Shown: positions 1 through 6,895, counted from the stretch's first letter. The stretch: DNA of 13,622 nt from Thermoflexus hugenholtzii JAD2 (GCA_945889565.1 CAMDBZ010000019.1:1-13622), one strand, 5' to 3'. The notes: generated from the sequence alone by a model not told the origin. Numbers and translations: made by a program.

Positions 1-1
1 C

Positions 2-2878
2 TTCCGCGTGCCGCCGTCCGAGATCCGCCGCGTGTTCGGCGAGGGCGCGCGCCGTCGCCTCGGCTCCGGCGCGCCCACCGCGCTCTCCGGCCTCGTGCCG
101 CCGAGCGCGCAGCTCTCGTTCCTGGCGTGGACCACCACGCCGTGGACGCTGCCCGGCAACAGCGCGCTCGCCGTGAACGCCGACGCCGAGTACGCGCTCG
201 CGGCCGTCGGCGACGAGCGCCTCGTCGTCGCGCTCGCGCGTGTCGCCGACGTGCTCGGCCCCGACGCGCGCACGCTCGCTGTGCTGCATGGCCGCGACCT
301 CGTCGGCATGCGCTACGAGCCGCTGTACGACGCCGGCGCGTGGTCCGGCGTACAGCCGCGCGTCTTCCGCGACGGCCGCTGGCAGCCGCCGCTCGACGAC
401 ACGCCGCTCCCCGAGCGCCGCGTCGTGGCCGCCGACTTCGTGGCCACCGACGACGGCAGCGGCATCGTGCACATCGCGCCCGCGTTCGGCGAGGACGACC
501 ACCAGCTCGGCCGCCGCGAAGGGCTGCTGTTCCTGCAACCCGTGTCGACGTCCGGCCGCATGATCGGCGGCCCGTGGGACGGCGTGTTCGTGAAGGACGC
601 CGACCCCGCGATCACGCGCGACCTCGACGCGCGCGGCCTGCTCTGGCGCGAGGCGCGCATCCGCCACACCTACCCGTTCTGCTGGCGCTGCGACGCGCCG
701 GTGCTCTACTACGCCAAGCCGAGCTGGTACATCCGCACCACCGCCGTGCGCGACGCGCTCATCGCCGGCAACGCGCGCATCCACTGGGTGCCGGAGCACA
801 TCCGCGACGGCCGCTTCGGCGAATGGCTCGAAGGCAACGTGGACTGGGCCGTCTCGCGCGAACGCTACTGGGGCACGCCGCTCCCGCTGTGGGCCTGCGC
901 CGAGTGCGGCACTGTCGACTGCATCGGCTCGTACGCCGAGCTGCGCGCACGCAGCGGCGCCGCCGACGAGATCGCGGACCCGCATCGCCCGTACATCGAC
1001 GCTGTCACGATCGCGTGCGCGTGCGGCAGCACGATGCGCCGCGTGCCCGAGGTCGCCGACGCGTGGTTCGACTCCGGCGCGATGCCGTACGCGCAGTGGC
1101 ACTACCCGTTCGAGCACGCCGACACGTTCGCGTCGCGCTTCCCCGCCGACTACATCTGCGAAGCCGTCGACCAGACTCGCGGCTGGTTCTACACGCTGCA
1201 CGCGCTCGCGACGCTGCTGCATCGCACCGAAGACGTGCCCGACAGCCTCGCCTACTGCAACGTGATCTGCCTCGGCCACATCCTCGACGGCGACGGCCTG
1301 AAGATGTCGAAGTCGCGCGGCAACGTCGTCGACCCGTGGACCGTGCTCGACGAGCACGGCGCCGACGCGCTGCGCTGGTACCTGTACACCGCCTCGCCGC
1401 CCGGCAACTCGCGCCGCTTCTCCACCGAGCTCGTCGGCGAGACCTCGCGCCGCTTCCTCGCCACGCTCTGGAGCACCTACTCGTTCTTCGTCACCTACGC
1501 GAACATCGCAAACTTCGACCCGAGCAGCGCTCCCAACAACGCAGGGCCGCCGCTCGACGCGCGCAGCGAGCTCGATCGCTGGGTGCTCGGCGAGCTCGCG
1601 AGCACCGTGCTGCTCGTCACCGCGGGCCTCGACGCGTACGAGCCCGCCGACGCCGCCCGCCCGATCGAGACGTTCGTCGAACAGCTCTCCAACTGGTACG
1701 TGCGCCGCAGCCGCCGCCGCTTCTGGAAATCGGACGACTCCGCCGACACGCAGGCCGCGCTCTGGACGCTCTACGAGTGCCTCGTCACCGTCACGCGCCT
1801 GCTCGCGCCCTTCACCCCCTTCGTCGCCGAGGAGCTGCACCGCAACCTCATCGCCGGCAAGCTCCCCGGCGCGCGCGACTCCGTGCACCTCGACGACTGG
1901 CCGAGCGATCCGGATGTGGGAATCGAGACCATCTCGCTCGCCGAGCTTGCCCAGCTCGGTTCCCGCACGCTTGGGACTGTCGGTGCTCGAGCCGCGCGAA
2001 TCGCATTCGCTGGCACTACGGACTCTGGGTACGCGAGCCACGTCCACGCATTCGTGGATAGGGGGCATCTGACGATCGCGGACGCGCATACGGTGCTGAT
2101 GCGGTTCGTACCAGGCGCACTGATCGACGACCAAGTGCGCACCAACGCGGAGCTCGTACAACGCCTCGTGTCGCTCGGACGCGCCGCGCGTCAGCAGGCG
2201 AACGTGCGCGTGCGCCAGCCGCTCGCCGAGCTCGTCGTCGTCGTGCGCACCGGCGAGGAGCGCGCCGCCGTCGCGCGCTTCGCCGACGAGATCGCCGACG
2301 AGCTCAACGTGAAGCGCGTCACTGCCGGCGACGGCGCCGACCCGCGCCTCAGCTACACGCTGCGCCCCAACCTGCCCGTGCTCGGCCCGCGCTTCGGCCG
2401 CGAGCTCGGCGCCGTGCGGGCCGCGCTCGCCGAGGCCGACCCCGCGGCCGTCGCCGCGCACATGCGCGCCGGCGAGCCGCTCGGCGTCCCCGGCTTCGAG
2501 CTCACCGCCGCCGACGTGCTCGTCGCCGTCGCCGCCGTCCCCGGCTGGGCCGCCGCCGAGGAAGCCGGCTACGTCGCGCTGCTCGACACCACCCTGACCC
2601 CGGAGCTCGCCGCCGAGGGCCTCGCCCGCGAGCTCGTACGCCGCCTCCAGGAGCTCCGCCGCGAGGCCGGCCTCGATGTGACGGACCGCATCCGCGTCGC
2701 CTGGCAGGGCGACGTCGCCGTCGCCGCCGCGATCGAGGCCCATCGTGCCCACATCGAAGGCGAAGTACTGGCGCTCGCGCTCGCCCCCGGCGACCCTGCC
2801 GCCCTCGGCCAGGCCGCTCACGCCGCCACCGCCACCCTCGACGGCCACACGGTCACCCTCGCCCTTATCCGCGCCTGA
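2..2878 (+). CDS. ileS: Isoleucyl-tRNA synthetase, type 2 (IleRS2), 5'-truncated by the window edge
   Basis: A class I aminoacyl-tRNA synthetase that charges tRNA-Ile in the cytoplasm and hydrolyses mischarged valine. The frame is open from base 2, so the GTG at 8 is internal. Roughly 190 N-terminal residues, including the HIGH signature, lie outside the window. Visible motifs: WTTTPWTLPGN of the editing domain (128-160); a CWRC knuckle (680-691) and CAEC (896-907), likely zinc ligands; the stretch NVDWAVSRERYWGTPLPLW; DQTRGWFYTLH (1169-1201); and the intact ATP-site loop KMSKS (1301-1315). The downstream anticodon-binding domain and C-terminal domain, with its NVRVRQPL segment, resemble the Thermus/eukaryotic type 2 enzymes rather than the E. 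coli type. An in-frame insert at 1913-2116 separates the conserved DDWPSDP and ALIDD segments. The TGA at 2876-2878 is followed by a GC-rich palindrome. Identity is seen in the motifs; the type 2 call rests on remembered family sequences. Confidence 0.96.
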   Translation, partial: FRVPPSEIRRVFGEGARRRLGSGAPTALSGLVPPSAQLSFLAWTTTPWTLPGNSALAVNADAEYALAAVGDERLVVALARVADVLGPDARTLAVLHGRDLVGMRYEPLYDAGAWSGVQPRVFRDGRWQPPLDDTPLPERRVVAADFVATDDGSGIVHIAPAFGEDDHQLGRREGLLFLQPVSTSGRMIGGPWDGVFVKDADPAITRDLDARGLLWREARIRHTYPFCWRCDAPVLYYAKPSWYIRTTAVRDALIAGNARIHWVPEHIRDGRFGEWLEGNVDWAVSRERYWGTPLPLWACAECGTVDCIGSYAELRARSGAADEIADPHRPYIDAVTIACACGSTMRRVPEVADAWFDSGAMPYAQWHYPFEHADTFASRFPADYICEAVDQTRGWFYTLHALATLLHRTEDVPDSLAYCNVICLGHILDGDGLKMSKSRGNVVDPWTVLDEHGADALRWYLYTASPPGNSRRFSTELVGETSRRFLATLWSTYSFFVTYANIANFDPSSAPNNAGPPLDARSELDRWVLGELASTVLLVTAGLDAYEPADAARPIETFVEQLSNWYVRRSRRRFWKSDDSADTQAALWTLYECLVTVTRLLAPFTPFVAEELHRNLIAGKLPGARDSVHLDDWPSDPDVGIETISLAELAQLGSRTLGTVGARAARIAFAGTTDSGYASHVHAFVDRGHLTIADAHTVLMRFVPGALIDDQVRTNAELVQRLVSLGRAARQQANVRVRQPLAELVVVVRTGEERAAVARFADEIADELNVKRVTAGDGADPRLSYTLRPNLPVLGPRFGRELGAVRAALAEADPAAVAAHMRAGEPLGVPGFELTAADVLVAVAAVPGWAAAEEAGYVALLDTTLTPELAAEGLARELVRRLQELRREAGLDVTDRIRVAWQGDVAVAAAIEAHRAHIEGEVLALALAPGDPAALGQAAHAATATLDGHTVTLALIRA
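1913..2116 (+). other. Compositionally foreign 204-nt in-frame insert within ileS
   Basis: This stretch adds 68 codons between the C-terminal landmarks DDWPSDP and ALIDD, which are nearly adjacent in remembered type 2 IleRS sequences. Twenty of its 68 codons end in A or T, including CGA, GGA, GTA and CCA. None of the 40 codons read at 2201-2320 do. G+C counted over 1921-2100 is 115 of 180 (64%), against 148 of 180 (82%) over 2401-2580. It holds a run of short inverted repeats: 1924-1936 (5-bp arms), 1941-1959 (7-bp), 1996-2010 (6-bp), 2043-2058 (6-bp) and 2085-2103 (5-bp). No target duplication or transposase was found. The boundaries are estimates from where the conserved protein sequence stops and resumes. 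Confidence 0.6.
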
Positions 2879-2902
2879 CGCCCCCCTCTCGCCGTTCCAA
2901 CT

Positions 2903-2933
2903 CCCCCTCGCCCCGCCACGCGGGGAGAGGGGG
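2903..2933. repeat. GC-rich palindromic repeat, copy 1
   Basis: A 31-nt imperfect hairpin 24 nt after the ileS stop. The arms pair at 2903-2909 with 2927-2933, and at 2911-2916 with 2920-2925, around a CAC loop. A single G-A mismatch sits at 2910/2926. The right flank continues as GGGGGGTGAGGGT (2935-2947), which also flanks the second copy at 11044-11100. The two copies share orientation, arm sequence and mismatch position, so they are members of one dispersed family. The element may also end or stabilise the ileS transcript, but no T-run follows it. Confidence 0.8.
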
Positions 2934-3108
2934 CCGGGGGGTGAGGGTGCCCGCTGCGCGTGTGTTCCCTCCTACAGCGCTGCGCGTAACGTCCGATACT
3001 CGAACTGTTAACCCAGTCCTTACGTGAAAGGTGTCACAAGCCGCTTGCGCCCGCTCCACCGGCGTTCAACACTGGATCAGGAGGCGGGCAAGGGTGAAGG
3101 CCCGGGCC

Positions 3109-3117
3109 GCTACGTTT
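3109..3117 (+). promoter_or_regulatory. Candidate -10 element (CGCTACGTT) for the small ORF
   Basis: TACGTT at 3111-3116 fits a TAnnnT -10 box and belongs to the GCTACnnT pattern found before other genes in this window. A start about 7 nt downstream would fall near 3123, just before the GAGAGGA ribosome binding site of the 40-codon ORF. No convincing -35 box is visible. The preceding stretch from about 2948 to 3108 is less GC-rich than the genes and shows no recognised riboswitch, RNA gene or other coding region. Confidence 0.35.
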
Positions 3118-3123
3118 CGTTTC

Positions 3124-3130
3124 GAGAGGA
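3124..3130 (+). promoter_or_regulatory. Shine-Dalgarno site GAGAGGA of the small ORF
   Basis: GAGAGGA lies 9 nt before the ATG at 3140. It is one of the clearest ribosome binding sites in the window and is the main reason to accept the short ORF as a gene and to choose its start. Confidence 0.6.
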
Positions 3131-3139
3131 CCCGATTCG

Positions 3140-3262
3140 ATGGAAGCAAACCGCTACTACAGTCGCCTTGTGATGGTCGGTCGGCGCAACACGCCGATCA
3201 TGCGCGAAGCCAGCACCGATCTGCTGCGCGCGCTCTCGGCCACGTTCGTCCCCTTCGCCTAA
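3140..3262 (+). CDS. Small basic protein of 40 residues, unrecognised
   Basis: The ORF runs from ATG at 3140 to TAA at 3260-3262. Its product starts MEANRYYSRLVMVGRR and ends LLRALSATFVPFA. It has six Arg against two Glu and one Asp, so it is net basic, with a hydrophobic C-terminus but no clear membrane helix or signal peptide. Support for it being real: a GAGAGGA ribosome binding site at ideal spacing; 32 of its 39 sense codons after ATG end in G or C, although the surrounding DNA is less GC-rich; and a perfect 15-bp terminator hairpin starting 22 nt after the stop. It stands alone as a mini transcription unit between ileS and the convergent DUF503 gene. I do not recognise a family. A leader peptide or a remnant is the alternative, and no function is proposed. 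Confidence 0.55.
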   Translation: MEANRYYSRLVMVGRRNTPIMREASTDLLRALSATFVPFA

Positions 3263-3284
3263 CCGCGAAGCTGTCGAGCAACAC

Positions 3285-3320
3285 GCAGAACGGGGCGCCC
3301 GCAACGGCGCCCCGTTCTGC
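3285..3320. terminator. Strong bidirectional intrinsic terminator hairpin
   Basis: The arms GCAGAACGGGGCGCC (3285-3299) and GGCGCCCCGTTCTGC (3306-3320) pair perfectly over 15 bp around a 6-nt loop. On the plus strand the hairpin is followed by ATTCGTTCG, a weak T-rich tail. It lies 22 nt after the small ORF and 46 nt beyond the stop of the minus-strand DUF503 gene, so it can end transcription from both sides. Confidence 0.8.
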
Positions 3321-3366
3321 ATTCGTTCGAGGCGCGTGAAACCGTGCGCCAGAGCGAGCGCCCAAA

Positions 3367-3672
3367 CTAGCGCGCTGAGTCGAGCACGAACTCGTCGATT
3401 TCGGTCCCGATTACTTCGCCCTTGCCCAGCAGTTCGTCGTCCGCGAAGCGCCGCGCCTCCTCGGCCAGCCGCCGCGCCGTCGCCAGCTCCTCCGACACCG
3501 TCGCAAAGCCGATCTCCGCGCGCTGCAGCTCGTCCTGCAACCCCACCTCCGCCGCCGCCACGTTGAGCCGTGAGCGCAGCCGCTCGACGAGCGAGCGTAC
3601 GACCGCGCGCTTCTCCTTCAGCGACGTCACGCCCGGCAGGTGCAGGCTCAGCAGCACCGCCACCACGGCCAT
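3367..3672 (-). CDS. DUF503 (YlxP-like) family protein
   Basis: A 101-residue cytoplasmic protein. The signature LHLPGVTSLKEKR near the N-terminus, followed by a basic helix and then GLQDELQRAEIGFATVS, matches the DUF503 family. That family is about 90-100 residues long, with a ferredoxin-like fold known from a Thermus structure. Its biochemical role is not established; in Firmicutes it often lies near infB/rbfA, hinting at translation or ribosome assembly. Here it is the last gene of a minus-strand run. Its ATG at 3670-3672 lies 9 nt after the scpB stop, so it is probably co-transcribed with scpB, and the terminator at 3285-3320 lies downstream. The length is complete for the family. Confidence 0.9.
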   Translation of the reverse strand: MAVVAVLLSLHLPGVTSLKEKRAVVRSLVERLRSRLNVAAAEVGLQDELQRAEIGFATVSEELATARRLAEEARRFADDELLGKGEVIGTEIDEFVLDSAR

Positions 3673-3681
3673 CGCGCGCGC

Positions 3682-4662
3682 CTACAGCAACCGCGGCGCG
3701 TTCGACGCAGGCGGTTGCGCGCTCGGCCCGGTCGGCAGCCCGCCGCCACCCGCAGGCGACCCCGGCAACGCGCCCCCGCGCGCGAACGAAAGCGCCTGCG
3801 CCGAACCCGCTCCCGGCCCGCCCCACGCCGCCGCCGCGTCGCGCGGTTCGTCTGCCTGCACGCGCACCGCCGGAGCCGCCGCCGCTACGCCCTCCCACGG
3901 TTCGCCCGCCTCCAGCGCCAGCTGCACACCCTGCTCCGTCAGCGCCATCCGCTCCGCCAGCTCCGCCGGCAGCGCCGGCAGGTCCGCCGCGCGCTCCAGT
4001 CCGAAGTACTCAAGGAAGCGCTGCGTCGTCGCGAACAGCGCCGGACGCCCCGGCCCGTCCGCGCGCCCCACCGCGTCGATCAACCCGCGCGCGCGCAGCG
4101 TGTCCACCGCGCCGTCGCTGTTCACCCCGCGCACCGCCTCCACCACCGCGCGCGTCACCGGCTGCCGGTACGCGACGATCGCCAGCGTCTCCAGCGCCGC
4201 CGTTGAGAGCCGCCGTCCCGCCTCGATGCCCAGAAACTGCTCGATCGCCCACGCCGCCTGCGGCGCCGTCACGAGCTGCACACCCTCTGGTCCTCGCTGG
4301 AGGCGCAGCCCGCGCCCGCGCAACGTCTCCGCCAGCGCCTCGAGCGCCGGCCCGAGCTGCCGCCGCGTCACGCCCAGCGCGCGCGCCAGCGCCGCTTCCT
4401 CCACCGGCCCATCCGCCACGAACAGCAGCGCCTCCAGCAGCTGCGGCAGCTGCTCGACCGCTGCGCCGCCCGCCCGGGGCTCGTCCTCTGCGGCGTTCTC
4501 TGTGGCGTCCTCTGTGGCGTCGAGGCCCTCCGGCGCGTTCGCACGGTCGATCGGCTCGACCTCGTCGCGCGGCTCGGCCTGCTCGACCGCCTCGACGCGC
4601 GCCGCGTCCTCCGCGGCCCGCTCATCCAGCACTGCCTCGGTCGTCATCGTCTCAGGCATCAT
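3682..4662 (-). CDS. scpB: Segregation and condensation protein B (ScpB)
   Basis: The 326-residue kleisin-associated winged-helix subunit of the SMC-ScpAB condensin, which acts on chromosome organisation and segregation. The ScpB core starts near residue 70 (QLLEALLFVADGPV). It contains the diagnostic second winged helix ALETLAIVAYRQPVTR (156-171), then RGVNSDGAVDTL and the closing block GRPALFATTQRFLEYFGL (205-222). The core is flanked by an acidic Ala/Glu-rich leader (1-68, including a DATE-DATE-NAAE repeat) and a Gly/Pro/Ala-rich, probably disordered tail (about 255-326), making the protein much longer than the usual 180-220 residues. The ATG at 4662 was chosen; ATGs at codons 2 and 6 are alternatives. 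It sits 23 nt after the AmaP-like gene and 9 nt before DUF503. The usual partner scpA is not next to it in this window. Confidence 0.93.
   Translation of the reverse strand: MMPETMTTEAVLDERAAEDAARVEAVEQAEPRDEVEPIDRANAPEGLDATEDATENAAEDEPRAGGAAVEQLPQLLEALLFVADGPVEEAALARALGVTRRQLGPALEALAETLRGRGLRLQRGPEGVQLVTAPQAAWAIEQFLGIEAGRRLSTAALETLAIVAYRQPVTRAVVEAVRGVNSDGAVDTLRARGLIDAVGRADGPGRPALFATTQRFLEYFGLERAADLPALPAELAERMALTEQGVQLALEAGEPWEGVAAAAPAVRVQADEPRDAAAAWGGPGAGSAQALSFARGGALPGSPAGGGGLPTGPSAQPPASNAPRLL
4486..4521. repeat. Three tandem 12-bp units within scpB
   Basis: CTCTGCGGCGTT, CTCTGTGGCGTC and CTCTGTGGCGTC follow one another exactly on the plus strand. On the coding minus strand they give the acidic repeat DATE-DATE-NAAE in the disordered N-terminal leader of ScpB. 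The 12-bp unit keeps the reading frame whatever the copy number. It is a likely slippage-prone site of little functional weight. Confidence 0.85.
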
Positions 4663-4685
4663 TCAGTGCCTCACGCATCGCTGCC

Positions 4686-5324
4686 CTACGCGTCACTGCG
4701 CCGTGGGTGCATCAGCAGCTCCTCGTACCGCAGCTCGATCGCCACCGGCCCGGCCAGCCGCACGCCCGCCTGCGCCACCAGCACGGACTGCACCGTCGCC
4801 TCCGCGGCGCGAGCCGTCTCCGCCAGCCGCGCGTCCGGCGCTACCAGCAGCTGCGCCGCCACCTCCGCGCCCCGCCGCTGCCGGTTCCGCACCCACACGC
4901 GCGCCTCCAGCACATCGCCGCGCGCCTCCAGCGCATCGCGGGCCCACGCCGCCAGATCGGCTACCGGCATCGTCCCACGCGCATCCGCCACGCGCACCGG
5001 CCGTCGCCCGGAGACCGCGCGCGCCCACGCACCCACCACGCCGAGCGCGCCCAGCGCCGCGAGCGCCACCGTCACGATCGCGCGCCCCGCCGGCCCGTTC
5101 TCGCGCTCCGCCCACGCCACCGCATCGCGCGCCGCGCTCAGCGCGGGCTCGCTCGCCAGCCACGTGACCGCGATCGCCGCCCCCGCGCACGCTGCCAGCG
5201 CCCACGCGAGCGCGTACGCCGCGCGTCCCTCGCGGCTGCGCCCCGCCCCGTCGACGCCTGTCGCTCGCGCCGTGGCGTGTCGAGCGGACTGCCCCGCTGA
5301 CGCGGCATGCTCCGATCTGCGCAC
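4686..5324 (-). CDS. AmaP-like double-pass membrane protein (alkaline-shock anchor type)
   Basis: With a GTG start at 5324 the product has 212 residues: a short basic N-terminus, a first hydrophobic helix (about 35-57, AYALAWALAACAGAAIAV), a 20-residue loop with charged residues, a second helix (about 81-101), then a soluble domain of about 100 residues. The last part, with repeated beta-strand segments such as LEARVWVRN and VAAQLLVAP and a helical ARLAETARAAEATVQSVL segment, resembles the Asp23/AmaP fold. In that fold AmaP anchors Asp23-type proteins to the cell membrane. An ATG at 5450 would give 254 residues but would overlap the divergent amidohydrolase gene, and the added part looks non-coding. 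The gene heads the run leading into scpB and DUF503. The membrane topology is clear; the family name is an inference. Confidence 0.68.
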   Translation of the reverse strand: MRRSEHAASAGQSARHATARATGVDGAGRSREGRAAYALAWALAACAGAAIAVTWLASEPALSAARDAVAWAERENGPAGRAIVTVALAALGALGVVGAWARAVSGRRPVRVADARGTMPVADLAAWARDALEARGDVLEARVWVRNRQRRGAEVAAQLLVAPDARLAETARAAEATVQSVLVAQAGVRLAGPVAIELRYEELLMHPRRSDA

Positions 5325-5378
5325 GAGTGTCCCGTTTCGAGCGCGGCCGCCTCGCGCGTCCGTCGCCCCGCCCGCCTG

Positions 5379-5384
5379 TACCAT
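5379..5384 (+). promoter_or_regulatory. Candidate -10 element TACCAT before the amidohydrolase
   Basis: TACCAT ends 7 nt before the GTG codon at 5392 and overlaps the ATG at 5383. If it is the promoter, the transcript would begin close to 5392 and the protein would start at codon 4 of the ORF, giving VIVDVHTH, a typical beginning for this family. No -35 box is seen. The same spacing occurs at 10534-10539 (minus strand) and 11171-11176. Confidence 0.4.
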
Positions 5385-6264
5385 GCCGCCTGTGATCGTC
5401 GATGTCCACACGCACGCCTTCCCGCCGCGCATGATCGCTGCGCGCGCCACCCTCGCCGCGCACGATGCCGGCTTCGCTGCGCTCTACGCCAACCCCCGCG
5501 CCCGCATGGCCACCGCCGAAGACCTGCTCGCCGCGATGACTGCCGCGCGCGTCGACCATGCCGTCGTCGCCGGCTTCTGGTGGCGCGACCCGGCGCTCGC
5601 CGCCGAGCACGCGCACTACCTGCTCGACGCCGCGCGCGCCGCGAACGGGCGCCTGCTGCCGTTCGTCCCCGCCGCCGGCTGCGACGAAGCGGCGCTGCGC
5701 GCGCTCGTCGCGCGCGGCGCGCGCGGCGTCGGCGAGCTGCGCACCGACGCGCTCGATGCCGACGCCCTCGCGAACCTCGGCCGCGCCGCCGCGGCGCTCG
5801 ACCTGCCGCTGCTCGCGCACTGCAGCGAGCCCGTCGGCCACCACTACGGCGGCAAGACCGGCGGCTTCACGCCGGGCGCGCTCTGGGACTTCCTGTGCGC
5901 GCACCCGCACGTGCGCGTGATCGCCGCGCACTGGGGCGGCGGCCTGCCGTTCTACGCGCTCATGCCCGAAGTGCGCGCCGTACTCGATCGCGATCGCCTC
6001 GCCTTCGACAGCGCCGCGTCCCCGCTGCTCTACGACCCCGCCGTGTTCGCCGGCGTCGCACAGCTCGCCGGCCCCGCGCACGTGCTGTGGGGCTCCGACT
6101 TCCCGTTGCGCGACCAGGCCGCCGACCGCGCCGCCGTCGAGGCCGCCCTGCCCGACACGACACCGCCGGATGCAACGCTGCGCGCCGCCGTGCTCGGCGA
6201 CAACGCCGCGCGCCTGCTCCGGCTCCCGCCCCGTGCCGATGCGCCGCCGTCCGTACAGCGCTGA
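5383..6264 (+). CDS. Amidohydrolase-2 family metal-dependent hydrolase
   Basis: A 293-residue single-domain TIM-barrel hydrolase, probably cytoplasmic. The metal-ligand pattern of the amidohydrolase superfamily is readable: DVHTH at the N-terminus (His9, His11), Glu118 in GVGELR, His146 in LLAHCSEP, His183 in IAAHWGGG, and Asp239 in LWGSDFP. This set is typical of the ACMSD/amidohydrolase-2 branch, which carries out decarboxylations or hydrolyses on varied small acids. The substrate cannot be told. An insert with two adjacent His (VGHHYGGKTGG, 151-161) follows the His146 strand. The ATG at 5383 is used here; GTG at 5392 is a serious alternative because of the -10-like element just upstream. 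The 2'-5' RNA ligase-like gene begins 23 nt after its stop. Confidence 0.9.
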   Translation: MPPVIVDVHTHAFPPRMIAARATLAAHDAGFAALYANPRARMATAEDLLAAMTAARVDHAVVAGFWWRDPALAAEHAHYLLDAARAANGRLLPFVPAAGCDEAALRALVARGARGVGELRTDALDADALANLGRAAAALDLPLLAHCSEPVGHHYGGKTGGFTPGALWDFLCAHPHVRVIAAHWGGGLPFYALMPEVRAVLDRDRLAFDSAASPLLYDPAVFAGVAQLAGPAHVLWGSDFPLRDQAADRAAVEAALPDTTPPDATLRAAVLGDNAARLLRLPPRADAPPSVQR

Positions 6265-6287
6265 CGCCGCGCGCTCAGGCACCACGC

Positions 6288-6875
6288 GTGCGCCTGTTCA
6301 TCGCCATCGAGTTGCCCGACGCGTGGCGCGCCGCCGCTGACGCCGCGCGCGCCGCACTGCTCGCGCAGCCCACGCTGCCGCCCGTATCGCCGCTCGCACT
6401 CCGCTGGGTCGCGCCCGCGCGGCTGCACGTCACGCTGCGCTTCCTCGGGGACGTCCACGCCGCGACGCTCGACCCCCTCATCGCCGCACTCGTCGAACGC
6501 GTCCCGCCCATCGACGCTGCACTCTCGCTCGCGCCCGCCGGCCTCTTCGGCGGCCCGGCCGGCGCGCACACCGTCTGGCTCGGCGTGCGCGACGACGAAG
6601 CCGCGCTCGCCGCGCTCGTCGCGCGCATCGAGGACGCCGTGAGCGCCGCCGGCCTGCCGCCCGACCCGCGCCCGCTGCGCGCGCACCTCACGCTCGCGCG
6701 CGTGGCGCCACACGCCACCCGCGCAGAGCGCCGCGCGATCGCGCACGCCGTCGCACAGCTCGACCCGCCTCCCGCACACGCGACACACGTCCGCGCGATC
6801 ACGCTCGTGCGCTCGCACCTCGGTGCCCCTCCGTACCCCATGGCGCGCTACGAGCCGCTCGCGCGCATCGCCTGA
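6288..6875 (+). CDS. thpR: RNA 2',3'-cyclic phosphodiesterase / 2'-5' RNA ligase-like protein (2H family)
   Basis: A 195-residue protein of the 2H phosphoesterase (LigT/ThpR) family, cytoplasmic, which opens 2',3'-cyclic phosphates on RNA ends and can join 2'-5' linkages in vitro. The start VRLFIAIELPD is the classical family N-terminus and supports the GTG at 6288. Both catalytic HxTx motifs are intact: HVTL at 47-50, followed by RFLGDV, and HLTL at 133-136, followed by ARVA. The usual GLFGGP loop lies at 85-90. The length is normal for the family (180-200). It starts 23 nt after the amidohydrolase stop with no promoter-like element in between, so it is probably read from the same transcript. 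The biological substrate is unknown for most members. Confidence 0.94.
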   Translation: MRLFIAIELPDAWRAAADAARAALLAQPTLPPVSPLALRWVAPARLHVTLRFLGDVHAATLDPLIAALVERVPPIDAALSLAPAGLFGGPAGAHTVWLGVRDDEAALAALVARIEDAVSAAGLPPDPRPLRAHLTLARVAPHATRAERRAIAHAVAQLDPPPAHATHVRAITLVRSHLGAPPYPMARYEPLARIA

Positions 6876-6895
6876 GGCCGCACGCGCGACCACGC

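Noticed and set aside
1900..2130. Frameshift or pseudogene in ileS at the composition change
   Set aside because: The frame stays open and conserved IleRS sequence resumes in the same frame on the far side.
2948..3108. Riboswitch, T-box or structural RNA between ileS and the small ORF
   Set aside because: The lower GC and short GC-rich motifs prompted a look, but no consensus core of a known riboswitch or RNA family and no convincing multi-helix fold was found by eye.
3422..5167. Long plus-strand frame opposite DUF503, scpB and the AmaP-like gene
   Set aside because: It is a shadow of GC-biased minus-strand genes; the product is Ala/Ser/Arg/Pro-rich with no family blocks, while the minus strand gives recognisable ScpB and DUF503.
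5325..5450. Longer AmaP-like start at ATG 5450
   Set aside because: It would overlap the start of the divergent amidohydrolase gene, and the added 42 residues look like shadow sequence.
4693..6285. 530-codon minus-strand frame over the amidohydrolase and AmaP-like genes
   Set aside because: Gly/Arg/Ala-rich antisense shadow; the amidohydrolase motifs on the plus strand are decisive.
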